Shown here: positions 23,400-36,418 of the stretch, piece by piece
How positions within the stretch are numbered: the first letter of the stretch is position 1
Layout: the number at the start of each line of letters is the position of its first letter
DNA from: Typhlomys cinereus
Lineage: Eukaryota; Chordata; Mammalia; Rodentia; Platacanthomyidae
Direction: 5' to 3'
NCBI GenBank assembly: GCA_023101885.1
Contig: JALPQD010000017.1
Location: 1,409,428-1,473,427 of the forward strand
DNA: 64,000 nucleotides
Notes under the pieces: generated by a model
The model's database searches: none
What the model was told of the DNA's origin: nothing
Seen by the model: only the letters and a program-made list of their open reading frames with translations
Program-made: the position numbers and the translations under genes

Positions 23400-24319
23400 A
23401 GGTGGATGGATGCACAGATGCATGGATGGATGGATGGATGCATGCATGCATGCATGCATGGATGCATGGATGTACGGATGGATGCATGGATGGATGCACA
23501 GATGGATGGATGCATGGATGGATGCATGGATGATGGAAGCATGGATGGATGGATGGATGATGGATGCACAGATGTATGGATGTATGCACGGATGTATGCA
23601 CGGATGTATGGATGGATGCATGCATGGATGGATGCATGGATGGATGCATAGATGGATGCATGGATGGATGGATGGATGCATGGATGGATGGATGGATGGA
23701 TGGATGGATGGATGGATGCATGGATGCATGGATGTGTGCATGGATGGATGGACGTATGCATGGATGTATGCATGGATGGATGGATGGATGGATGGATGCA
23801 TGGATGCATGGATGGATGGATGGATAGATGGATGGATGGATGCATGGATGCATGGATGGATGGATGGATGCATGGATGGATGGATGCATGCATGGATGGA
23901 TGCATGGATGGATGGACGTATGCATGGATGTATGCATGGATGCATGCATGGATGGATGGATGGATGGATGGATGGATGCATGGATGGATGGACGTATGCA
24001 TGGATGGATGGATGCATGCATGGATGGATGCATGGATGGATGGACGTATGCATGGATGGATGGATGGATGCATGGATGCATGCATGGATGGATGGATGGA
24101 TGGATGGATGGATGCATGGATGGATGGACGTATGCATGGATGGATGCATGGATGCATGGATGCATGGATGTATGCATGGATGGATGGACGTATGCATGGA
24201 TGTATGCATGGATGGATAGATGGATGGATGGATGCATGGATGGATGGATGGATGGATGGATGGATGGATGGATGGATGGATGAATGGATGGATGCATGGA
24301 TGGATGCATGGATGGATGG
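23400..24319. repeat. GGAT/GCAT tetranucleotide satellite array
   Basis: About 920 bp of GGAT units interspersed with GCAT, and marker variants GGACGTATGCATGG at about 23750, 23914, 23990, 24042, 24126 and 24186. The intervals are all multiples of 4. It has few stop codons in most frames of either strand, which yields long His-Pro-Ser or Met-Asp-Gly-Trp open frames that are not genes. Lies between CLCA1 and CLCA2. Confidence 0.97.
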
Positions 24320-25984
24320 CCAGTGGTCCACAGCACACAGGGCTTTGGTGTTGATCTGAAACCATAAGGACATTCAGGCGCACTCTGCCCGACACTCCGA
24401 GCGCATGCACCAGATGATCAGCTATCAATCAGTGGCCACATGGGTGTCCCTTCCTTCAGCGGAGCCAGTGAGGGTGTTGTGTCCTGTGTTGGTCGCGGAC
24501 GTTTGATGCCATGAGGTTGTTTTTCCTGATAGGGGTTTTAAACGCCGATGTGCTCAGGTATTCTTAATCTTCTCTGATAAGTTCATAGGTGGTATTTTAT
24601 TACTTGCATGAACAAATTATTTATCAGTCTGTGCCTCATGGTTCATGCTGGTCGGGAGGTGGTGTCTGCATGCATCAAGAAGACAAAGATTCATTCTGCT
24701 TCCATGTATACTTTCAAATGCAGCTAACTGCTTTTTGTAAAACAGACCAAATCCAAAACCAGAGAGCCACTGGTTTTATACAGTACGATGTAGTAGCTTA
24801 GGGCTACTACGCATCCTGACCACCATACTACCGAAATAAATCCCAGTTCCTGCTGCTATGGCTACCTAAAGCCACAGTAGGTATTGATCATTTATTGCCT
24901 GTTTGCCTGCCTCAAGTCAGCATTCTGGCAGGCATGGTGTGCTGTTGGTCTGTAAGGGGTCATCCCACACTTCGGACCTGAGTGGAGCCTTTGGGTGCCC
25001 TGTATTCTTGGATTGTGGTGGCCACATCTTCTTTGGCGATGATATGATAGACTCAGTGTATGTGCTCTCACAGGGGTGCTTGGCCTCGTAGCTGGATGAA
25101 CCTGGGGGGCTTGCTTGCTCAGTAGAGCGTTTTGGCCACCTTCTCAGCTTCTCCAGGGGCCGAGTCTGGTCTTGCGTGGCATTATTTAGGTTGTGGGCGC
25201 TGCTCTGTTTTCTCTGCTGCCTGGGAGTGGTCTGTCACAAGCATCAAGACTTGTGGCTCAGATAAAGTGTTACATCCTGGGACCTGGGATTGGCTTTCAG
25301 AGTCAGACAGCTGTGCAGATGACACTAGCCAGATGTGGAAGGAGTCAACTTACTAAGGGACAGCCTTTCTCCAGAAATATGTTTGCAACCTCCTGGAAGT
25401 CTCCTCTCTAAGTCAAACTCCTCCCCAAAAAGACAGCCACTGTTCTGACTTCTGTTGCCACATATGTTAACTTTGACATAGTATCTTCTAAATAAAATTC
25501 AGCCTTGTTGTTTCATGTGGCAGTGATATGCTGTCTTTCCCTTATGTTCCATTATAAAAATGTGCCATTTGGTTTCCTATTTGTGGTTGCTGAACTACTG
25601 GGTCTCAGGCCAGGATCTTAAGTCTTTTTTTTTTTTTTTTTCTATACCTGACTTGGTTTTACTTCCTTGTACAATCTGGTTGGAACAAGAATCCTGCTAA
25701 GTTAGTTTAGGGGAAAACCCCAGGATTGATATGTGGTCAACCTTGGTGTTTTATCACCTACTCTTCAGCAATCACCTCAAGTGGGTTTAGCCAGAGACTC
25801 ATTATCCTTCATGCTTCCTCTTGGTAAATTTCCATCCACCGACCCCACCCTGCTCTTCGGTTGTAAATCTCCACTTGTTCTCCTGGGAGTGGGAGTCAAC
25901 AACGATCTGTTCCCTATTGTGAGACCCTGTTGTAATGGTGTCTCTACCAATCTCCATAGCTGCTGCTAGGCATATCTGACAAAT

Positions 25985-27140
25985 GTTGGTTTATTCCTCG
26001 TGTGTTTTGTAGGCACTTATAAACGATACTTTCATAAAGTTTCATTTTATAATGGTTTATTGCTGTTGTATAAAAATATGATTGATTTTTATGTATTCAC
26101 CTTAATTTCAATGATCTTGCTAAATTCACTTGTTTCTATCAATTTCTAGGGGTTTTGTAGGTTTTTATGTATAGAATCATGTCCTCTAGCATAACATGTT
26201 CACTTCTTTTCAAATTCTATGTTATTTGACTTCTCTTCTTGTATTAGCAAGGACCCCCAGTGTAATGTCCAATATGGGTGGAAGACTGGATATCATTCTC
26301 TTGTGCCCATTCTCAGGGAGAACACTCAGAGGCTTTCTACAGATAACCATGAAGTAGGTTATCACCCAGAGATATTTTATAGCTACCTATATTAGATTAA
26401 GATGGAGTCGCTCTATTGCTGTTTTCTGAGAATCTAATTTTAAAATCCTGACTATGGCTGGGTGGGTGGTTTACTCCTGCTATTCAGCACCTGGGGAGCT
26501 GAGACAGCAATATTGTCACAAGTCTGAGGGCAGCGTGGGCTACATAATGAGTTCCATGATAGAGAGTGGACTATTGTGCAAGACTCTGACTCAGACAGAC
26601 AAAATAATGAAGTATTGAATGTTATCAAATATTTTATATGTCTCTTGAAATGATAATATAATTTTCCTTCTTTATTTTGCTTATATGGTGAGTCACAGTG
26701 TTTTTTCAATGCACTTTTATTCCTAGGTTCTTAGAATAAATTCTACCTGGTTGCCCTCAACTTTCTATTATGTTATTTAGAATTTTTGTGTTTATGTTGA
26801 TGCAAGAGATTGGTATGTGCTTTTTCTTGCATCTCATGTCCTGCAATGTTATATTGAATGTTTGCCTGTTGGGGTTTATGCTGAATCAGAATTAACACCC
26901 TGGGCAATGATTTGAGGAGTCATTTTTCTTTTTCCCTTCTCCAGATACTTTGTGTGACTGTGACCAGTTATTTAAATTTCATCTGGACTGTTTCTGTAGC
27001 TTATCATCAATGTTTTGAGATTCTACATTTTAATTACAATTTACTTCCAAATACATTATAGTTTTCATTGGGACTTGCTTTCTAGCCTAGTAGCTAAAAA
27101 TGTGTTGCTTAATTTCCAATATCGAGAAATTCTTTAGGTG
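25985..27140 (-). mobile_element. Degraded L1 fragment (ORF2 region)
   Basis: The layout and wording of the reverse strand match old L1 ORF2. Examples are TTTCTAGGGGTTTTGTAGG, then TAGCAAGGACCCCCAGTGTA, and TAGAATTTTTGTGTTTATG followed by a TTGGTATG stretch. An ID/B1-type insertion interrupts it near 26455-26615. No open frame survives. Confidence 0.5.
26455..26615 (+). repeat. B1-like SINE
   Basis: GGCTGGGTGGGTGGTTTACT, then CAGCACCTGGGGAGCTGAGA and GCGTGGGCTACATAATGAGT, are B1-type signatures. It sits inside the L1 remnant. Confidence 0.6.
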
Positions 27141-28079
27141 AATTTTATTGATTTCTACCTTAATTACACATATTCAGAATACATACTCAGAAACTTATTT
27201 ATTTTATTATTTGTGTGCATGGAGTCTCCTACTATTTGATCACACATTAGCTGTGATATAGTGTTATTTTTGAATTCTGAAAGGATTGAAAACAAAGCAG
27301 ATGTAGCACAGTACAAGGCCTCTTCTGATGTTAGAAAGTCCATAAGAAAAAACATCCAAGCATTCTAATGGGAGAAAAAAATGTTAAGAAGTACAGAAAA
27401 TTCATCAAATTTTAAGTGTGTAACTTTAGTATAGTGATTCTACTTCTAGGAATCTAGCCAACAGCAAACTTACTAGGAGAACGAGTTTCCATGTACAAGA
27501 AACAAAGTCACATCAGTTCATTCAATTCCATTACACAGGTGTCTCATAATGGCTACATTACCAAGAAGTTGGCTTGCCCCAATATCTATTAAGGAAGGAA
27601 TAGTTAAGCTTATTTGATATTTATTTTGCTTTATTGTATTTTACTTACACATCTATACTATTCATAATTGAAATAAATTTATAATCATAATTTATAATCA
27701 AAATTTATAATCATAAATAAGTTTATAATTGAAGTAAATTTAGGAGTGATGAAAGACCATCATTTTGAAATCCTAACATGTTGATGTAAGAATGGCCGCC
27801 ATGTTTTTCCAGGCTCCCTTTTCCCCTAGTCTTCCAGCTCACTTTTCTCTCCATCTTTCATTTTCTTCGTCATCTCTTCTTCCCTATATTGATGTGTAGT
27901 AAAGTTATGTCAATTTGCAAGCTACTAGTTTGGAAGCTTTTCTCATCTGAATGCCTTCACTTCACAGAGCCGGAGACAGAAAACAGTTTCCCACTGGACA
28001 CGACAGCCTGCTTCCTTCTGCATTCTGAAGTCAGTTGCTCTGACAAAGCAGCTTTTTTTTGTTATTATGTTTATTTATT

Positions 28080-28250
28080 TTTTCCCAGTCATACAAACTT
28101 AAGAAGTACCCCGTCCCCTCCCTTCTTCTCTCCCCCCCCCGCAGTCCCCCTTGTATCTTCCCCCCCCCCTTTCCCCTTCTTTTCACCGTTTCCCTCCTTT
28201 TCTCCCAGTGCCTCCCCCTTCCCTTCTCCCATTCCCTGGGGCATCCTTTA
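28080..28250. repeat. C/T-rich tract
   Basis: About 170 bp with very few purines on the plus strand, including runs of 9-11 C. Intergenic; no gene seen across it. Confidence 0.8.
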
Positions 28251-28949
28251 GTGTGAATGTCAAACTTCCTTCTGCGTCCTTCCACTCTGGTAAGGTATAA
28301 GGACTTGGTGGCATTGCCCAGAGCCCTTGTGCTCCCTTTAATATGGAACGCTATTGAGACTGTTAATCCCTTGCCTCTAAGGATCCTAGTGCCTGTGATC
28401 CATGCTAGACTTTGGGGGAGGGGGTCATTGACTTGTCAGTCATTGTGTGGGTCATGCAAAGTCCAGTTATAGCTACTGCGGCCCTAACTTGTGTGGAGTA
28501 TCTTACCTATCGTTGGTCCTCCGCCCCCACTTCTGCAAATTTCCCAGAGCTTTAGGATGGGGAGAGATTTGGCTGGTCTGGTTCCAAGTGATGTTCTGAA
28601 TTATGTTCCTGCACCACCCTTGGCTCCATCCTCACTGGTATTGGAGGTCACCTCCAGAGGAACAGTGGGTCCTCCCTGGATCGCGTCCATGGAGGAAAGA
28701 GCACGCAGCAGCTTTTTAATCAGACTCAACAGCCTGCAGCTGGGAGAGAGAAATGAAGTGTTTATCATCTGATCCATCTCCACCATCCGGGTGCCATTTT
28801 GTTGATAAGAACTGTGCAATATAAGGGCAGGAGAGATTTTCTTGGGAACTTTTCTTTTGGCCCTTATGACAAGCTTGAATCACTTCCCTGTGCAAATGTT
28901 GAATCCTTGAGTGTCTCTCTAATAGCATATATTAGTGATATATGTTCCT

Positions 28950-29765
28950 AGCTTCTCTCTCTCTCTGGTTATAATCTGTGCTGTTTCAAGTTCTTATGAT
29001 ATACAGAAGATGACTCTCTACTTTCAGAGCCCACTACTACTTTCCTGTCTGTCTCTATTTCCTGTGTATTTCACTTACAGATCTTAACCCAGAATGCTGC
29101 ATCTAAGCAAATTTATGTGCATGTTTTTGCCATCAGAAGAATTTCCTTTTCATAGCTTTATTGAAATAGTCACATCTCATACAGTTCATCTACATTGTGC
29201 AATTCCGTGGTTTTTAGCTTGTTCACAGTTGTGCATTCATCACCACCCCAAAAGAAACTCCACAACCATCCATAGTCACTTCTGATCCTTTCTGTTCTTC
29301 TGTATCCCACATGTCCTCTGCTTGAAACCCAGACTCTAGAAGGTCGACTGTTTACTTATGGTGTCTGTATGCTTGCTGTTATGAACTTTAAATGAAATAC
29401 TCCTCCTATCTGATTGTAATAACAAATTCTCCTGACTAACACCTCTTCATCTACACTTACCCCATCACCCCAAAACCTGTTAACCATCTTTATGTTCTTG
29501 ATATACATGAGAGATGGCTATTTTCAAGTCCACGTGAGTGAGGTCGTGCAGATTTGTCTTTCTGCACGTGACTTAGTTTGTACAATGCTCTCTGGGTTCA
29601 TCTCTATAGTTACCAGGGAAAAATTTTTGCTGTTTACGGATCTAGTGTTCCATTATGAATGTGTACATATTTCCATTGTCCACCCTTCTGCTGGCCAACC
29701 TAGGCTGATTCTACATCCTAACAATTATGAATAATGCCATAAACATAGGGTTGTAATTTTTTACA
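28950..29765 (-). mobile_element. Old L1 3' end fragment
   Basis: Segments such as GCAATTCCGTGGTTTTTAGC, GTTGTGCATTCATCACCACC and TGTTCCATTATGAATGTGTA match the reverse strand of ancient L1 3' ends. Intergenic. Confidence 0.5.
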
Positions 29766-29777
29766 TTTATTTATTTG

Positions 29778-29779
<2 letters not shown>

Positions 29780-29816
<37 letters not shown>

Positions 29817-29965
29817 CTCGCGCACATGCACTTGCTATAGTGTGGATGTGGAGGTCAACTTACAGGAGTTGGGTCTCTTCCTCTGTCATGTGGATACCAG
29901 GGATCAAACTCAGGCCATTAGACTTGGTGGCAAGTTCCTTTACAGCATCTCTCCTGCCTGCAAAC
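29780..29965 (-). repeat. B2-like SINE with (TG)n
   Basis: A TG run, then TGGATGTGGAGGTCAACTTA and ACCAGGGATCAAACTCAGGC, the reverse strand of a B2-type element. It lies directly beside the L1 remnant. Confidence 0.6.
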
Positions 29966-30109
29966 ATCTCTTTCACATATTCACTTCATTTTCTTTTTAT
30001 CTTGGTTCAGTAGTGGGACCGCAGGACTGTACATTAGTCTAAAACAGCTAAAATACTTTGTAAGGGACCCACATTGTGCATGTTCTCTGTAACGACTATT
30101 ATTATTCCT

Positions 30110-30420
30110 CGAATATGAAGTGTCCCTAGGTCCAAAGGACACGTGTTAGGCTTGGTTTTCAGGTGGTTGACACTGTTGTGGCTGTTCAGGAAGATGAGGG
30201 ACAGAGAGGAGGAGGGGTCACTGGGGTGCCATTCCTTTGAGGTAGTACTCGACTTAGCTCACCCTCTTTCTCTTATGGGCCGTGAAGTAAGGAGCCTCTG
30301 TGCTCCTCCGTGATGTTCAGTTTCACCAGAAATCCAGAATCCGTGAAACCAAGGATGATAGACTGAAAGCTCTGAAACCGCGAGCTGAAATAAACCCTTC
30401 GGAGTAACTTCCATAGCACT
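30110..30420 (+). repeat. LTR-like fragment
   Basis: The end GAAACCGCGAGCTGAAATAA plus ACCCTTCGGAG resembles the polyadenylation part of MaLR-type LTRs. Its left part, with GAATATGAAGTGTCCC, fits the LTR start. Heavily diverged. Confidence 0.4.
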
Positions 30421-30545
30421 GGGGATGACTTTATGAGTCTGACATGTGAAGCTAAAAATGAAATCTTTTTTTTTTAAATTCTCTTGAGAGAAGGCTTTGA
30501 CCCTTTTGCCTTTTGATGTAATTATAGGAACAGAACATATCAGTA

Positions 30546-30765
30546 GGGGCTGGAGAGATGGCTCAGGGGGTTAAGACTCTGTCTCACAAGCAGAAGGACC
30601 TAAGTTCAGTTCCTAGATCCTGTTTAAAATGCCAAGTGGCTTGTATTCTAAATCTGGAAGGTGGAGCCTGAGAAACCCCAGAGTGAAGCAAAAAGGAGAT
30701 AGAATCAATCCAGAATGATTCCCGAAGTTATTCTTGGGCCTCCACAGGGACATATAATGTCCTCT

Positions 30766-30830
<65 letters not shown>
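30546..30830 (+). repeat. tRNA-headed SINE, (GA)n tail
   Basis: The head GGGGCTGGAGAGATGGCTCA and the family body are present. The tail is a 60 bp GA run instead of CA. Intergenic. Confidence 0.8.
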
Positions 30831-30834
<4 letters not shown>

Positions 30835-31087
30835 CACCAGTAATACTTTTTCTTTCTCTTTAATTTTCTTCTTCTGTTTCCTTCCCTCCTTTCTGTCTCT
30901 TTTCTGTCGGCAGTATAAACTGAACTCAGGGTCTCTTGACCTCTTGTGTACTAGGCAAACATCTAACACTGAGCTTCTATCTCAACCTGTCTTTCTCTTT
31001 ATAAGGTTTGTATCTCCTGATTTCTGCCTGCTTTTGTCAGTGTCCAATGTGTTTAAGATATTTATTTTGTCTGGAGTTATAATTTTT

Positions 31088-31311
31088 TGAGATGACTCAG
31101 GGGTTAAGACTCTGTCTTTCAAGCAGAAGGACCTGAGTTTGGATCCCAGATCCCATGTAAAAGTACTGGGTGGAAATAGCAGTAGCTTGTACTTCTGGCC
31201 TGAAAGACAGAACCTGGGAAATCCCACCGTGAAGTAAAAAGGAGGTAGAGCAATCCTGGCTGATTCCTGAAGTCACACTTGGGCCTCCACAAGGACACAC
31301 AGTGCCCTCTG

Positions 31312-31362
<51 letters not shown>
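31088..31362 (+). repeat. tRNA-headed SINE with (CA)n tail
   Basis: GAGATGACTCAGGGGTTAAG head, GAGTTTGGATCCCAGATCCC, and a 48 bp CA tail. About 1 kb beyond the CLCA2 stop codon. Confidence 0.82.
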
Positions 31363-31364
<2 letters not shown>

Positions 31365-31635
31365 TGATACATGAGAAGGTCAAGAATTTCTAGAATAAAT
31401 ATATTGTTTGATGACAATATTTGAAAATATATTGATGATGACAAAGCAAAGCCAGTGCTTGTTTTGCAGACTTTATGGTACCAGTGTGCAAATACCAAGG
31501 AGTTTGCTGGGCAGGCCACAGTGCCACCACCACCAGCATGTGGCCACCAGCAGCAGCAGCCTTCTCGCGGCTCGGCCCAGGCTGAGCTGACAGCCCGCCG
31601 CCTCCTCCTTTCTGTCTCTCCATTGAGATTTTTCA

Positions 31636-31664
31636 TTTAATTATTCCCAAGACAAAGCTTTAAT
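31636..31664 (-). terminator. Candidate polyadenylation signals of CLCA2
   Basis: Two ATTAAA hexamers (minus strand, at 31664-31659 and 31641-31636) lie about 690 bp past the CLCA2 stop. No AATAAA was seen nearer on that strand. No cleavage site can be fixed by eye. Confidence 0.25.
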
Positions 31665-32346
31665 GGTATTGAAAACTTACAAATAATAAATTCAGTGGAC
31701 CCTTGTTACAAGACCTGTAGGAAGGGAGCAAGGGCATTAGCCACATTTTAGGGGTGCCTCTTGCCGAGAAAAGATCTCTCTGTGCAAAAATGGCAGGATT
31801 TGAGCTGCAGTATGTCTAGCTATATGGCAAGAGATAAATAACTTTACAGTAGAGGCTTCATCTATGAAACAGTTTGTCGGTCATAAACATGCTCTGCACA
31901 GATAAGGAGAAATGAAAATATGAAGGAACAAAACCATTGCTTCGCTCAGACAGCTGTACTGCATAATTCAGATCGGACCCCTTCTCTGACCCTGGAGTTA
32001 TTTTTCCCACTTCAATACAACAAGTTTTTCTTGACTGGGATTCACCTTTGCCCTTGTCTTTGCCTTTAAAGACATTAACTTGAACAATAATTTCTATTAT
32101 TTTTCCTATAATTAAAACATAAGCCTCTTCCAACCCTCTCCCCAAAATGAGTAGTGTAAAAGATTTTGTTTTTGTTTTTTTTTTTTTTTGGTCTATTCAC
32201 TGTGTAAAATCCTAAGCTGTACAGTGCAAAAACCCAATGTATTTTAACACATCGTTGGCTGCTAATTCCAATTTGCTGGCATACTTTTTATAAGTGCAAC
32301 AGCTGTGGGCCTCATATCTAAAAAGGAAAGTACTACATACATTCGT

Positions 32347-32786
32347 TCATAGACATTTTGTTCCAGTTTCTCTTAATGTTCTCCTTTTCCTATTTAAAGT
32401 ATGATGTGTTACAACTATAATAAGGCAAATAATTCCTATTAAACCTATTGCTACTGAAACTCCTTTCAATATGAGCTCATTTCTGTTAAGGGCAGGAAGA
32501 GAATTTGAGGGGATTGGCAGAGATACCAGGGCAATGTTTGACACCGCAGACTTTAGGGCGCTCCGGTCCACTGCTCTGATGGCCACATAAAGTCTTTGGT
32601 TTTCTCGCACTTGTCTGTCGGTTTGATGTTCTGGTTCATCCACGATGAGTTTGGGTGAGAATATAAACGTCTCCCGGGCACCAGCCTGCTGAGGATTTAG
32701 CCCCGAGGTGTTCACGAAGATGGCATTACTGAAGTCATCTTGAATTCTCTGTAGACTTTGACTCATTCTGATTTCATAGCTCGCAG
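32347..32786 (-). CDS. CLCA2: CLCA2 exon 14: C-terminus with transmembrane helix and stop
   Basis: 440 bp ending in TGA at 32349-32347. Reads [35 protein letters not shown] and [21 protein letters not shown] hydrophobic helix (about 20 residues: [18 protein letters not shown]) follows, then a basic cytoplasmic tail ([15 protein letters not shown]). The membrane helix separates CLCA2 from secreted CLCA1. Confidence 0.94.
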
Positions 32787-35700
32787 CTGAAATTTGAAAT
32801 AGAGGTGCGAAGGTTAAGTCAGCTGAGGAAGGTGTCTAGTTCGTGAGAAGTGACGAATGAGAATAGCCGCTAAGGATCAAGGAATTCCTTGTCAAGGAAT
32901 AGACAGCAAACGAGAAGGGGCCCAACTCCAAAATGCTTTGTCAAGATTCCCACTCAGACCTGAACAAAAGGACAGTGGTTTTTGAGAGAATTTGCAACAT
33001 AATGCAGATGTTATTTCCCCCACGTTGTTATGTAATTTTTATCTCATTCAATCTAGATTGCCTCTGATTCCTGCCTTAACTGGTAAAATTTATCCTAAAG
33101 TTTACACAGAATAGGTTACAAAAATGGCCGTATGAAGTAAACAAGTTACAATGCAGAAGGGCAACCTCATGAGACAGAAAAGTCACAGAATGTCTCCATC
33201 AGTCAAAAACCATGGTAATAGTGCAGGAACAAATCGATATCCAAAAAATAGGCATTTTTTTTAAAAGGAGGCTGCTACAGGATGCAATTCAAATTGACAA
33301 ATGTGGGGTATAAAATTTATCAGTAATGGCCAGGTAAAAGTGTGAGAACTATTACAGGTAGAAGGGGGAAAGCCTTTGGAAAGGCTGGTATAAAAAGAAA
33401 GGTACTTATCATTGTCCACTCAACCCAGGGCAAAGACCTGAGCAGGGGATGGCTCCCACCTCATTCATAGAAATGGTGGTCACAGAAGGAACACAGCCAT
33501 CTCAGTTTGTAAACACAGAGAGATGTTCAGGAGCCAGTTTTCAGAGAAAAAGTCATTCCAGGATTTAGAAGTGTGTGTTCTAGAACACAAGATTTTTTCT
33601 GCTGGAGATCACCTTAGTGTGGTGTCTATATTTCCTATCAAGGCTTTTGTGTGATCGTGTGAAATCTATTAGATGGCACACATTCATTCCTTCATTCCTA
33701 GGATTTAAGATGTGATCAGTAGCTCTGAGCTTTTTTTCCAATTTTGCATGCTTGCGTGTGTGTGTGTGTGTGTGTGTCAGAGGGCACTGTGTGTTCCTGT
33801 GGAGGACCAAGGGTGACTTTGGGAATCATCCTGGATGGCTTCCACCTCCTTTTTGCTTTGCTCTAGGATTCCCTAAGCTCCACCCACCAGAGCCAGAAGT
33901 ACAGGCTGCCGCCATTTCTGCCTGACATTTTTACATGGGACCTAGGATCCAAACTCCAATAAGAAAAGCTGTGGAAAGACCAGGAGACCAGCACACCCAC
34001 CCTGTCCTTGATCGAAGTCTCCCCCGGGTGCTGTCCAAGAGAGGGCCACTTGCTTTTCCGCCATTACAGCCTCCAGATCAATGACTTTGCATGGTGGAAA
34101 CATGTCGGGGCGGGGCTCAGCTGCGACTCCCAGCACTGAGAAGGAGCCTCCAGACCTTACCCGGTTGAAGCCCCACTGTTGCCCCTTCTGACTTCTATGC
34201 CTCGACTTTTTGGGAGCATTCATCTGAATCTTACCTGGAACACAAAGAATGGCCCAAGCAAGAAGTTAGAAACTTCCTGGACGGCTTATTCTTGACAGAT
34301 TATGGAGACATTTCTAAACGTTTTATTAAACCACATCTTGAGAATAACTGAGCTCACCTGTTCACTGACTTATCGATTCACTCCATAAATATGAACTGAG
34401 GGCCTATGCCACACCGGTTATCACAGACAAAACAGTCTCCATGGTGATACTTACAGTGGTGTGACTCAATATGTTAGTAAACAAAGATTTACAAATTGTG
34501 ATGAGTATGAAGAGCAGAAAGGCAGCTCAGCTACACGTTTAGAGGGGAATCAAGGGAATAGGACTAAAAGTCTGAAATGTTAACTCGACCAGGTAAGACA
34601 TGAAGGGGGGAACACTCAGGCTGAGGGTTAGCTGGTACGAAAACCCAGGGATGGGAGGATTGCGTGTTAGAGAGACCATGTTAAAAAGAAGGAAGAAACT
34701 GGAAATGCAGCTCGGTTGTGAACCTCATGTGTCATGTGTGTGAGGTCCTGAGTTCAAGTCCTAATGTCACAAACGAAAAGCAAATAAACAGAGAAAAGAG
34801 AATAGCTTGAGACGAGACAGGGGAGGATTTCTCCGGGGCAGAGGGAGAACTTCAGATTTTTAGTCTCAGTGCTGTGGGGAAGCAGGAAGTGACAAGATCA
34901 CTTTGCAATCTAACAGGTCACTAGAAAGTGGACTGAACCACAGTGAGGGACACTTGCCATCCACTGGTCCACTGAGGGATGAGGGCAGCTTGGGAGGGCG
35001 ATGGCAGAGGGAGACTAGAAAGGGCAGTTCAAGGTGGGCTCAGGAGACCAGAGACCAATGACAGACTTGAATATGGAAAGACGAAGAAAAAAATGCTTAA
35101 AAATTAGTTCCTAGTGTAATTACATAGGAGAAGCAGGCTAAGGGAAAAGATCGAAAAAATAAGTTGCAAGGTTTGCGATTTTTCTATAATATTAAATACT
35201 TAAATACCTAGTTATACATAGATTTTAAGTTCAGAAAGAAGTTTTAGCTAGAGTCTATGTTTGAAATAATGAATTTAGGGGCTAAGTGCGTATAAATGCC
35301 ATTTATACGCACTTAGCCCCTACTCATTATTGAAGTTAATATAGGTAGTATTCATCAAATGCCTCCTGTGTTTCAGGTGCTTTTTAAAGTGTCTTAGTAC
35401 ATTAAATATTTAATTTTCCTAGAAAGGCAATCAGGAACATGGAATTATTGCCCCACATATTTAGAGACATTGAAGCAAAGACATAGAGAAGCTAAGCAAT
35501 TTGCTTAAAGCCACGTAGTGTGATGGTTAGTTCCAGTCGTCAACTTGAGATGCTGGAATCGCTTGCAAAAGGAGCCTCTGGCATCCCTGTGGGGGATTAC
35601 CTTAATTATGCTTACTGACATGGGAGGAGATGCCCGCTGCGGACACAGTGTCCCTGGGAGAATATTCAGGACCACAGCAAGCTGCATGTAGAAACACCAA

Positions 35701-36373
35701 GCATGTGTGTAGAAACAGAAGCATGCGTGTAGAAACAGAAGCATGCGTGTGGAAACAGAAGCATGCGTGTGGAAACAGCAAGCATGCGTGTAGAAACAGC
35801 AAGCATACGTGTGGAAACAGAAGCATGCGTGTGGAAACAGAAGCATGCGTGTGGAAACAGAAGCATGCGTGTGGAAACAGCAAGCATGCGTGTAGAAACA
35901 GCAAGCATACGTGTAGAAACAGAAGCATGCGTGTAGAAACAGAAGCATCCGTGTAGAATCAGCAAGCTGCATGAATTCAATTCCTCGCTTTCTGACCTTG
36001 ATGGACGCATTGTGAGCTGTTCTCTCAAGCTCTTGCTGCTGCAACTTTCCTGCCGTGATTGGCCATGACCTGGGACCCTGAGCAGAATAAAGCTTTTCTC
36101 CCTGAAGCTATTTTTTAAGTGTGTGTCTGTGTGTGTGTGTGTGTGCAAAAGCAAGCATGTGCACACGTGTGCACATGTGTATCTGTGTGCTGTCGATGCA
36201 TGCAAGTGTGTGTGTGAGTGTGTGTATATATGTGTGTGGTGTGCATGTGTGTGAGTGCAAGTGTGTGTGTGATGTGTGCACATGTGTGTGTACATGTGAT
36301 GTGTGTATGTGTATCTGTGTGTGGTGTGTGTGTGCATGTATGTCTGCATATGTGTCTGCGTGTGTGTATCTGT

Positions 36374-36418
<45 letters not shown>

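Larger units (their letters stand above)
20941..32346. other. Intergenic region between CLCA1 and CLCA2
   Basis: About 11.4 kb separating the CLCA1 promoter from the CLCA2 stop. It contains the unidentified remnant at 21.6-21.8 kb, the tetranucleotide array, two old L1 pieces, SINEs, an LTR-like fragment and the CLCA2 3' untranslated region. No intact gene was seen. Stretches 22.6-23.4, 24.3-25.9 and 27.2-28.0 kb hold nothing recognisable except poly-T runs. Confidence 0.7.

Noticed and set aside
23241..24428. Long open frames (up to 395 codons) of His-Pro-Ser-Ile or Met-Asp-Gly-Trp type
   Set aside because: They are created by the GGAT/GCAT repeat, which lacks stops in most frames on both strands; no splice or start context and no family resemblance.
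35690..35965. Regular short repeats considered as a CRISPR-like array
   Set aside because: Units are directly adjacent with no unique spacers, and the context is a mammalian intron.
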